A stretch of DNA of 5,627 nt from Caldisericaceae bacterium. Its GTDB lineage: Bacteria; Calditrichota; Calditrichia; Calditrichales; Calditrichaceae. Positions 1-5,627 of this stretch are shown in pieces. Where the stretch lies: contig JAGHBR010000253.1 in NCBI GenBank assembly GCA_021160885.1, positions 1 through 5,627 of the forward strand, written 5' to 3'. The notes under the pieces were generated by a model. It searched no databases and was not told the origin of the DNA. It was given only the letters and a program-made list of their open reading frames with translations. Position 1 is the stretch's first letter; every line of letters begins with the position of its first letter. A program made the translations under genes and the position numbers.

Positions 1-544
1 CCTCGCTACTGATGATATTGTAACATTTTTCAATAATTCCGAACGAGGGAAAATTGATAAGCAGGGAATACAAACTCACAACTCCGTAAATAGCCAATAC
101 GCGAAGCTCTCCGGTTACCACAAATTCCACAAAACCAAGAATGGTAATCAAATCGGCAATTGACCAGATGACCATGTAATATCTGCGCAACAAGATGAGC
201 GTTTTAGCCATAGTATCGGCGTTAGTGCCAAACTGGGCAATAAAATCAGCCAGATCCACCGTGGTGATTTCTAATGTTTTCTTTTTTGCCCGCCAGACCA
301 ACTTTTTTGGATCAAGATAATTCCTTTTCATGTGAAAAATAATATAAAGCAATATCATGGCCACAATTAAAAAGATGGTGCCTAAACTGTTACGACCTGC
401 CGTGCCAGTCGGCGTAATAGAACCAGAGGCATGTAAAAAATAGCCAACGATTAGCAGAGTTAGCACACCAGCTGTGATGGCGTACCAGAGTATGCGATTA
501 ACACGATAAATATTTCGGACTTTTTGGCGAAATTCAGCATCCAT
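1..544 (-). CDS. Unrecognised four-helix membrane protein, C-terminus beyond the left edge
   Basis: An open frame begins with ATG at 544-542 and runs without a stop to the window edge, giving 181 codons (MDAEFRQKVRNIYRVNR...). I do not recognise the family. Four hydrophobic segments are visible, at about residues 18-37, 54-71, 123-143 and 147-171. The N-terminus (R6, K8, R10, R14, R17) and the 72-122 loop (KRNYLDPKK, RAKKK) are rich in Arg and Lys, so by the positive-inside rule both the N-terminus and the central loop should be cytoplasmic. The loop of about 50 residues is the only sizeable soluble part seen. There is no cleavable signal peptide and no obvious catalytic or metal-binding motif. 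A strong GGGAGG ribosome binding site precedes this ATG. An in-frame ATG at 559-557 would add five residues (MGGSI) but has no comparable site. The gene follows the pyrophosphorylase by 50 bases on the same strand, probably in the same transcript. That the ORF is real is fairly sure; its function is unknown. Confidence 0.78.
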   Translation of the reverse strand, partial: MDAEFRQKVRNIYRVNRILWYAITAGVLTLLIVGYFLHASGSITPTGTAGRNSLGTIFLIVAMILLYIIFHMKRNYLDPKKLVWRAKKKTLEITTVDLADFIAQFGTNADTMAKTLILLRRYYMVIWSIADLITILGFVEFVVTGELRVLAIYGVVSLYSLLINFPSFGIIEKCYNIISSE

Positions 545-594
545 AATGCTGCCTCCCATTGTGCAACTTTTTTAAATCTACAAAGGGGTGTACC
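545..594 (-). other. Short spacer between pyrophosphorylase and membrane protein genes
   Basis: These 50 bases hold the ribosome binding site of the downstream gene. I see no GC-rich hairpin followed by a T run that would end transcription, and no convincing promoter, so read-through from the pyrophosphorylase gene is the simplest reading. Confidence 0.5.
552..557 (-). promoter_or_regulatory. Shine-Dalgarno of the membrane protein gene
   Basis: On the minus strand this reads GGGAGG, seven bases before the ATG at 544. It is the best ribosome binding site in the window and decides the start in favour of 544 over the in-frame ATG at 559, which overlaps it. Confidence 0.75.
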
Positions 595-2001
595 TTATTC
601 CAAATAAAGCGGACCATTAATCACAGGGATCGTTTTAAGTTTTATCTTTAGCTCTTCGGCATCTATGGCCAGTAGCGGGCTGATTTCAATGGGAAAAGCA
701 GGCAAGCCGTCTTTCATGGGGATTTCCACACCACACTGTTTAAGCCAGTTGCCATAGTTGCGCATTAAATCTTGCTGTGCAGTTTGCGGACTATCGAATC
801 CTTCTTTGTTTTTTACAGCGCTAAACTCCTGTGAACGATCGACCTCAATAGTGCAACCCTTTTTGGCATCTAACAGAGCATCAAAAATAAATGTTTCAAA
901 TTTAAAGCCATTTTTTTCAAGTGGCTTAACAAGTTTTCCTTCTTCATTCACATAAGGAATGGCTTTATGGGCAAGATGAAAAGGTAGTTTAAATCCGTTT
1001 TTATTTTCATCTTCAATAAACTGAACATCAAGCACATGGATGGCGATGGAACCAGCCCATAACTTTAGTTGTCCGTTTTCGTCTCTGGCGTACCTGTGTT
1101 CATCGTCCAGATCGCTGTACTCAACCACACCGGTTTTTCCATCAATTTGACAAATAATTCCCACCCGTTCCTCAGGTTTAACTTTTCGTACAACTTTACT
1201 GGACATCTGGGCCTTTTTCTGAATATGGTAACCAATAAAGGCCGGATCGCACATTTTAACCAGCACATTGTCCACCTGAAAATAAAAGATGTATTTTAAA
1301 CCTCGCTGCTTCATGTCCTTTAGAGCGCCGCTCTGGTACAAAGCTTTTAAAATACCGCCATGCCCATTGGGGCTTTTAAAAATGCGGTGTTTTTCGGCAA
1401 GCAAGAACTTGCCATGTTCATCAACGGCCGGGATCATCTCCTGAACAAAAAAGAAAACATTTTCCTTACCAAGATCGAAGTAGTCATGTTCTTCGAAAAA
1501 AGCTAAAGTTGGCTCATGATTGCTACGGCTGGTCATAAAGTACCAGGGCAAATTCACGCTATACTTTAAGGACATGGCTTTAATTTTTTCGGCATGTAAT
1601 TGAAAAAGTGTTTTCTTTTTTACGGGCGTGATAGGGAAGCAGCCTTTTGGCCCATCAAATCCCAAACGTGAACCCTGTCCGCCGGCGACCAGACAAACAC
1701 CTACCTGACCACTGCGCAAAGCTTCTTCCCCAAGGGGAATCACCTGCCTATCAAGTGTTTCTCTTTCGGTTAAAGAAATAACCGGAGCTGGTTCTAATTT
1801 GTGTTTAATTTGTTTTACAGGATTAAGAGCCTGCTTTATTAACTGATTCATCTGCGGCCAATCAATACGGCTAAGTTGATCAATGAGTTCACTACGTTGG
1901 TCATCGTTCATTTCATCCCAAAAGCGGAACACATGTCCCTGGCCATTCTCAAAGCAAAGGTCAATTACCTGCTGCCATTTTTTATTTTTAACTTTAAGCA
2001 T
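595..2001 (-). CDS. UAP1-like UDP-sugar pyrophosphorylase (UDPGP type 1 family)
   Basis: This is a cytoplasmic nucleotidyltransferase that joins a sugar 1-phosphate to UTP, giving a UDP-sugar and pyrophosphate. The substrate is likely N-acetylglucosamine 1-phosphate or glucose 1-phosphate. The 468 residues align throughout with eukaryotic UAP1, which is slightly longer. A helical N-terminus (1-95) precedes the Rossmann-like core. The nucleotide-binding signature LVAGGQGSRLGFDGPKG lies at 104-120, with the key lysine at K119. Further family motifs are PWYFMTS (152-158), the uridine-contacting PNGHGG (211-216), the metal-binding VDN (243-245), AGSIAIH (316-322), GFKFETFIFD (365-374) and EFSAVKN (392-398), followed by a short C-terminal domain. 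No key residue looks lost, but the sugar-site motif S-I-A-I-H differs from the N-I-A-N-H of UAP1, so the exact sugar is open. The start is supported by an AAGGG six bases upstream and by the two-base gap after the phosphatase stop. The family is sure; the substrate is inferred. Confidence 0.93.
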   Translation of the reverse strand: MLKVKNKKWQQVIDLCFENGQGHVFRFWDEMNDDQRSELIDQLSRIDWPQMNQLIKQALNPVKQIKHKLEPAPVISLTERETLDRQVIPLGEEALRSGQVGVCLVAGGQGSRLGFDGPKGCFPITPVKKKTLFQLHAEKIKAMSLKYSVNLPWYFMTSRSNHEPTLAFFEEHDYFDLGKENVFFFVQEMIPAVDEHGKFLLAEKHRIFKSPNGHGGILKALYQSGALKDMKQRGLKYIFYFQVDNVLVKMCDPAFIGYHIQKKAQMSSKVVRKVKPEERVGIICQIDGKTGVVEYSDLDDEHRYARDENGQLKLWAGSIAIHVLDVQFIEDENKNGFKLPFHLAHKAIPYVNEEGKLVKPLEKNGFKFETFIFDALLDAKKGCTIEVDRSQEFSAVKNKEGFDSPQTAQQDLMRNYGNWLKQCGVEIPMKDGLPAFPIEISPLLAIDAEELKIKLKTIPVINGPLYLE

Positions 2002-2003
2002 TG

Positions 2004-4190
2004 CTAACCCTTGAGTTTGTCCATTACCAGAATCGTTACATCATCTGCAAAATCATTGGAACCGGTGTAATTGTACAAATTTTTTCTAACATTTTCAATA
2101 AGTAGGTTAGCATCGTTGGCCGCATTTTCGATCAACAATTGTTTTAAACGCTCTGCGCCGAATTGTTCTTCTTTTTCATTGACCGCTTCATTTAAACCAT
2201 CGGTGTAAATAAACAAACGGTTTTGGCCATTTAATTTAATTTCCTGTTGGCTAAAACCAATCCCCAAATCGATGATTCCCAATAAAAATCCATCGGTATC
2301 TAACTCTTTCACCTCTCCTGTCTGGTAATCATACAGTAAAGGCCGGGGATGTCCGGCGTTGGCGTAACGCAAAATATTTTCCTGCCGGTCAAAAATTGCC
2401 AGAAAGGCGCTGAAAAATTCTCCGGTTTGTAACACACTGCAAAAATCCTTATTCATCTTTTCCAATACAACTGCCGGATTGAGAATTTCGGCGCTGTATT
2501 TAAGAAGCGTCATTTTAAACATAGCCGAAAGCATGGCAGCTGCCACGCCATGTCCGGATGCATCAGCCATTACCAGGGCTGCATAGCGATCATCAAGGTC
2601 GAAAATGTCGTAAAAATCGCCACCTAACTGACTGGAAGGCAAATACCATGCATTAAACTGAACTTCTTCAAATTGAGGCAAGGTTTCCGGCAAAAGGCTC
2701 TTTTGAAATTCAGCCGCCTTTTGTAAGTCGGTAATTAATTTCTTGTGCTGTTCTTCAATAATTTGTTTTTGTTTTTCTACTTTATTGAGCGCTTTGCGCA
2801 GTTCATTGGCCTGGCGCTCCAATTGAATATTTTGCTCTTTTATTCGATCCATCAATTCGATACGGTCTTTAGCAATGCCTAAATATTCGGCAACCGCTTC
2901 AAGCATAAAACGGTCGGCTTCATCTAACTTAATTTTTTCGATGTTTTCAACGTTTAGTACACCAAAAACACGATCCTTAAAACGAATGGGAAAAGCAAAT
3001 TCGCTTTGGATTTTGTCAGTTAGACTTTGAACAGGGAAGGGTAACTGAGTTACGTCTTCAGCAATAATTTCCTGTCCATTTTGAAAAACTTGCCCAATGA
3101 CACCCTGATCAAGGTCAAATGACGCACCTATTGGAAAGCGGCTTTTTACTTTTTCAATATTGTAGCCACTAAGTGCTTTGAGGATTAATTTGTTTAAATC
3201 TGGCTCGTAAAAAAAGAGACTTAATTGCGTGGATTCGAAAAAACTTTTCACTAATTTTTCGCTGACAAACTGAGCAATTTCAGAAAGATCATTGCAACTG
3301 GCAATTTTTTTCCCGATTTCATTGATGGTTTGCAATTGCAGGTAGCGCTTTTCCAACAGTTGGTCATTGTGTACCTGTTCGGTTACATCGTAAAAATTTT
3401 CGATAATGCCCACGGGGTTTTGTTCTGAATCAAGTAATACGCGGGCATTACGATTAATGTAACGTAAATCGCCCTCTTTGGTTATGATCTGACCAACCAC
3501 GCCCCGCACTGCAGCGCCAATCCCCTCGACAGCTGGATCGATTAGCAGGTCGGCCATGGCCAGCACTTCTTTTAAGGATTTACCTTTGACCTCTTCTGCA
3601 CTATAGCCGGTAATTCTTTCGGCTGCGCTGTTCCACTCCAAAATTTTGCCAGATAAATCATAGGTAACAATAGCTTGTGGTGAGTTCTCTAAAATATTCT
3701 GTAAATATTCTTTTGTCTCTCGAACATCTTGTAACAGATTTTCTAACTCACGCGTGTATTCTTTAACCTGCTGCAACAACTCCAATCTGCGTAACGATTT
3801 TTCAACCGTTAGTTTAAGTGTTTCTAGCTCTATGGGTTTTAAAATAAAATCCGAAGCTCGATGGCGCAGGGCTTCAATGATGGCGTTGGATTCCTGGACA
3901 CCGGTTAAAATAATGATTTCGGTTTCTTCATCATTCTGGCGAATTTCTTTTAAAACGTCAAGGCCAGACATACAAGGCATTTTTAAATCGACAATTAGAA
4001 TTTTGGGCGCTTTCTTTCTGAAAATTTTAAGACCTTCTTCTCCAGAATTGGCCGTAAACACTGTAAAACCAACCTGCGAAAGATATTGGTGAATGGTGTC
4101 GGTAATATCCGGGTTGTCATCGATGACCAGAATTTGATTATTATTTTCTTTAGAGGAATCTTCCTTTTTTAATACCTGAAGCCAGCCCAT
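2004..4190 (-). CDS. Response-regulator serine phosphatase: receiver-PAS-GAF-coiled coil-SpoIIE/RsbU PP2C
   Basis: This is a soluble signalling protein of 728 residues. A CheY-like receiver (about 18-135) has the acidic pair D24/D25, phospho-acceptor D68 in IVDLKMP, T96 and K118 (KPI). A short helical linker leads to a PAS domain (about 161-275) and a GAF domain (about 280-445). A Gln/Glu/Lys-rich coiled coil (about 446-495) follows, then an RsbU/SpoIIE-type PP2C phosphatase (about 500-726). The metal-binding motifs are all intact: LGGDFYD (D525), MADASGHG (D543), NAGHPRP (611-617), YTDGLNEA (D664) and DDVTILVM (D716/D717). By family knowledge, such enzymes dephosphorylate a serine-phosphorylated anti-sigma-factor antagonist and so free a sigma factor or other partner. 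The receiver implies control by a histidine kinase. No kinase, antagonist or anti-sigma gene is in the window, so the target is unknown. No transmembrane segment is present. ATG 4190 is chosen because there is no other ATG or GTG between it and the in-frame stop at 4253-4251; its AGGA (4208-4205) is distant, 14 bases away. Confidence 0.95.
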   Translation of the reverse strand: MGWLQVLKKEDSSKENNNQILVIDDNPDITDTIHQYLSQVGFTVFTANSGEEGLKIFRKKAPKILIVDLKMPCMSGLDVLKEIRQNDEETEIIILTGVQESNAIIEALRHRASDFILKPIELETLKLTVEKSLRRLELLQQVKEYTRELENLLQDVRETKEYLQNILENSPQAIVTYDLSGKILEWNSAAERITGYSAEEVKGKSLKEVLAMADLLIDPAVEGIGAAVRGVVGQIITKEGDLRYINRNARVLLDSEQNPVGIIENFYDVTEQVHNDQLLEKRYLQLQTINEIGKKIASCNDLSEIAQFVSEKLVKSFFESTQLSLFFYEPDLNKLILKALSGYNIEKVKSRFPIGASFDLDQGVIGQVFQNGQEIIAEDVTQLPFPVQSLTDKIQSEFAFPIRFKDRVFGVLNVENIEKIKLDEADRFMLEAVAEYLGIAKDRIELMDRIKEQNIQLERQANELRKALNKVEKQKQIIEEQHKKLITDLQKAAEFQKSLLPETLPQFEEVQFNAWYLPSSQLGGDFYDIFDLDDRYAALVMADASGHGVAAAMLSAMFKMTLLKYSAEILNPAVVLEKMNKDFCSVLQTGEFFSAFLAIFDRQENILRYANAGHPRPLLYDYQTGEVKELDTDGFLLGIIDLGIGFSQQEIKLNGQNRLFIYTDGLNEAVNEKEEQFGAERLKQLLIENAANDANLLIENVRKNLYNYTGSNDFADDVTILVMDKLKG
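2008..2012 (-). promoter_or_regulatory. Shine-Dalgarno of the pyrophosphorylase, inside the phosphatase gene
   Basis: The minus strand reads AAGGG, then TTAGCA, then ATG at 2001. The site lies in the last two sense codons of the phosphatase (Lys-Gly), and the stop codon TAG at 2006-2004 falls between the site and the start. A ribosome ending on the phosphatase would sit on the next initiation region, which suggests translational coupling. Confidence 0.7.
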
Positions 4191-4216
4191 AATTGTTTGA
4201 ATTTTCCTGAGTTGAT

Positions 4217-4235
4217 TGATTAACCTGATTAAACC
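4217..4235 (-). repeat. Tandem imperfect direct repeat in the phosphatase leader
   Basis: The minus strand reads GGTTTAATCA followed directly by GGTTAATCA, two copies differing by one T, with a partial third copy (ATCA) next to it. It lies about 27 to 45 bases before the phosphatase ATG. It could be an operator with two half-sites or a chance low-complexity stretch. Confidence 0.45.
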
Positions 4236-4282
4236 AATTTCTATATTCGTTTAGTTTGAAAATTTATTGAGTACAATTACCG

Positions 4283-4296
4283 TTAAAAATTTTTAA
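4283..4296. repeat. 14-base perfect palindrome, TTAAAAATTTTTAA
   Basis: This is a perfect inverted repeat without a loop, starting 10 bases past the glycerate kinase stop codon. A second AT-only stretch at 4301-4309 can pair with half of it with one bulge, so a weak stem in the RNA is possible. It contains no G or C, so it is a poor intrinsic terminator. It may be an AT-rich protein-binding or bendable site, or chance in such AT-rich DNA. Confidence 0.4.
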
Positions 4297-4305
4297 GCAG
4301 AAATT

Positions 4306-5627
4306 TTAAAAAGGCGTATTGTCAAATATAAAAATCATTATGTCCATTACATTGGTACCGGTTGGGCCGGTTTTGATCAACCGACCAATCTTTTCAAAAA
4401 AATGGTACGAATCATTGTGTTCTAAATAGGCTTGTACGTCCAGCTTTTTTTCTGCCACCTGTTTCCAGGTTTGTTCATCTATCCAGGCGCCGGCTGCATC
4501 TGTCGGCCCGTCTGTTCCATCCGTGCCAATACTGGCAAAATAAAAGGGATGCTCAATTTTTTTTAAATGTTTAAGCATGTGCAGAACCAGTTCCTGATTT
4601 CGGCCTCCCAGACCGTCGCCTTTCAGTTTGACAGTAGGTTCACCACCTAACAAAAGACAACCAGGATTTTGTACCAGATTTTGCAGTTCCATGGCGCTTT
4701 CGAAAATTGCTGCCATCAATTTAGAAATTTCACTAACCTCGCCCTGCAATCGATCCGTTAAAATGACCGTGTGCAGCCCGGCCTTAATTGCTACTTTTTG
4801 GGTTTTCTGCAAGGCCAGCAAATTGCTGCCCAAGATAATATTTTGGACGTTCTTAAACATTGGTTCATTGGTTTTTGGTGTTTCGGAAATTTGCTCGGCT
4901 AATCCTCTTTTTAGGTGGTTTTTGATGCTTTCGGGCAGCTGTTCAACCAGCTGGTACTTTTCAATTACCTGCCAGGCGTCCTGGAAAGTTGTTTCGTCGG
5001 CAGTCGTTGGCCCGGATGCGATGCTGGAAAGAGGGTTGCCGACCACATCGGAAATAATTAAGCTCACCAGTTTAGCCGGTGCAATCAGACGTGCTAATTG
5101 ACCGCCTTTAACCAGGGAAATATGTTTGCGAACAGCATTTATTTCTTCAATATTGGCTCCGCTGGCCAACAGCAATTGATTCAACTGCTGTAAATCCCCC
5201 AGGCTGATCGAGGGCGGCAAATGTTCTAATAAAGCCGAACCGCCGCCGCTTAACAAAAAGATGATCAGATCATTGGCCGTGCTTTTTTCAGCAATTTTAA
5301 GTAACTCACCGGTAGCGTTCAGACTGTTTTTATCAGGTACAGGATGGCCTGCCTCTAAAACGCGGATTTTTTTGGTTGGCACACGATGGCCGTATTTGGT
5401 AATGATCAGACCTTCGCTAATATGAGGCCCCATTAATTGTTCCAGAGCCTGCGCCATATGAGCAGAGGCTTTACCTGCGCCTAAAACATAGATGTTTGAA
5501 AACTGTGAAAGATCAAGTCGCAAATCCTGAATACGGAACATCTGATGCTCAAGACGGCATTGCTTCAAAATCAGATTGGTAGGATTGACCGCATCCAAAG
5601 CGGCTCTTAACATATTTTCAGCAATCA
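4306..5627 (-). CDS. Glycerate 2-kinase, GckA/TtuD type (DUF4147 + MOFRL), 5' end outside the window
   Basis: This enzyme phosphorylates D-glycerate to 2-phosphoglycerate with ATP in the cytoplasm, feeding lower glycolysis from glycerate made in serine, glyoxylate or sugar-acid breakdown. Older annotations call the family hydroxypyruvate reductase. Numbered from the first ATG in view (5613), motifs are GAGKA (45-49, K48), TKYGH (72-76), GHPVPD (89-94), SGGGSAL (122-128), INAVRKH (158-164), SDVVGNPLSSIASGPT (188-203), GGEPTV (323-328), GLGGRNQE (334-341), TDGTDGPTDAAGA (364-376) and GPTGTNVMD (416-424). The N-terminal DUF4147 domain spans about 1-240 and the C-terminal MOFRL domain about 315-430, as in the Thermotoga maritima enzyme. 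The frame stays open upstream of 5613 to the edge (residues I-A-E-N), there is no Shine-Dalgarno before that ATG, and homologues have some 10-20 more N-terminal residues, so the true start is probably beyond the window. The phosphatase gene follows after 115 bases. Confidence 0.93.
   Translation of the reverse strand, partial: IAENMLRAALDAVNPTNLILKQCRLEHQMFRIQDLRLDLSQFSNIYVLGAGKASAHMAQALEQLMGPHISEGLIITKYGHRVPTKKIRVLEAGHPVPDKNSLNATGELLKIAEKSTANDLIIFLLSGGGSALLEHLPPSISLGDLQQLNQLLLASGANIEEINAVRKHISLVKGGQLARLIAPAKLVSLIISDVVGNPLSSIASGPTTADETTFQDAWQVIEKYQLVEQLPESIKNHLKRGLAEQISETPKTNEPMFKNVQNIILGSNLLALQKTQKVAIKAGLHTVILTDRLQGEVSEISKLMAAIFESAMELQNLVQNPGCLLLGGEPTVKLKGDGLGGRNQELVLHMLKHLKKIEHPFYFASIGTDGTDGPTDAAGAWIDEQTWKQVAEKKLDVQAYLEHNDSYHFFEKIGRLIKTGPTGTNVMDIMIFIFDNTPF

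Larger units (their letters stand above)
4191..4305 (-). promoter_or_regulatory. AT-rich intergenic region, probable leader or promoter of the phosphatase operon
   Basis: This 115-base gap is the longest non-coding stretch in the window. It is strikingly AT-rich and holds a palindrome near its upstream end and a tandem repeat nearer the phosphatase. A possible -10 element, TATAGA, lies at 4245-4240 on the minus strand, but no good -35 sits at the right distance; a TTGTAC at 4276-4271 is too far from it (25 bases). Nothing here resembles a GC-rich intrinsic terminator. A promoter is expected from the gap size rather than shown by the sequence. Confidence 0.35.

Noticed and set aside
557..559. 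In-frame upstream ATG as the start of the membrane protein
   Set aside because: It would overlap the GGGAGG that is well placed for the ATG at 544, and only a poor A-rich stretch precedes it.
758..955. Plus-strand open frame of 65 codons inside the pyrophosphorylase gene
   Set aside because: It lies wholly opposite a well-conserved enzyme, and its translation shows no domain or sensible composition. It is an antisense shadow.
1065..1299. Short open frames on both strands within the pyrophosphorylase gene (1065-1268 minus, 1069-1299 plus)
   Set aside because: Both overlap the conserved core of the pyrophosphorylase in other frames and resemble no known protein.
3754..4092. Plus-strand open frame of 112 codons opposite the receiver and PAS linker
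   Set aside because: The minus-strand frame has all receiver-domain residues intact. The Ser-rich plus-strand translation is typical of antisense reading.
4283..4309. Intrinsic terminator after the glycerate kinase
   Set aside because: The possible stem is AT-only and lacks the GC-rich hairpin plus T tract of a factor-independent terminator.
4628..5101. Plus-strand open frame of 157 codons opposite the glycerate kinase
   Set aside because: Despite its length, it lies entirely within a kinase gene with every family motif in place. Its Cys/Ser-rich translation is not recognisable.
5611..5613. ATG at 5613 as the true start of the glycerate kinase
   Set aside because: The frame stays open to the window edge, no ribosome binding site precedes it, and family members have additional N-terminal residues. 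It cannot be excluded without the upstream sequence.

Overview
The window holds four genes, all on the minus strand and so read from right to left. In transcription order they are a glycerate 2-kinase of the GckA/TtuD (DUF4147-MOFRL) family, whose 5' end lies outside the window; a 728-residue response-regulator phosphatase (receiver, PAS, GAF, coiled coil, RsbU/SpoIIE-type PP2C); a 468-residue UAP1-like UDP-sugar pyrophosphorylase; and the first 181 residues of a four-helix membrane protein that runs off the left edge. There are no RNA genes, insertion sequences, CRISPR arrays or phage genes. Coding density is high.

Layout. 5627-4306: glycerate kinase. 4305-4191: the only sizeable gap (115 bases), very AT-rich, with a 14-base perfect palindrome and a tandem repeat, and a plausible place for a promoter. 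4190-2004: phosphatase. Two bases separate its stop from the next start (2001), and the ribosome binding site of the downstream gene lies in the phosphatase's last codons, so the two are probably translationally coupled. 2001-595: pyrophosphorylase. 594-545: 50-base spacer. 544 to the left edge: membrane protein with a strong Shine-Dalgarno.

Organism. The DNA is moderately AT-rich, with clear Shine-Dalgarno sequences before two genes. It carries a eukaryote-like UAP1-family enzyme of the kind found in several bacterial lineages, a Thermotoga-like glycerate kinase and a multidomain SpoIIE-type signalling phosphatase. This fits a free-living bacterium of the Calditrichota/Ignavibacteria/Bacteroidota neighbourhood, with Calditrichota my best guess. 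It is a guess from gene content, not from a marker gene.

How the genes may work together. The phosphatase should turn a phosphorelay input (receiver) and small-molecule or redox inputs (PAS, GAF) into dephosphorylation of an anti-sigma-factor antagonist. No antagonist, kinase or sigma factor is in view, so it is an orphan here. The kinase makes 2-phosphoglycerate for lower glycolysis, and the pyrophosphorylase makes an activated UDP-sugar for envelope or polysaccharide synthesis. Nothing in the sequence ties the enzymes to the regulator beyond co-orientation and tight spacing. I see no clear undescribed system. The most notable points are the coupling of the regulator to the pyrophosphorylase, the altered sugar-site motif of that enzyme, and the unrecognised membrane protein.
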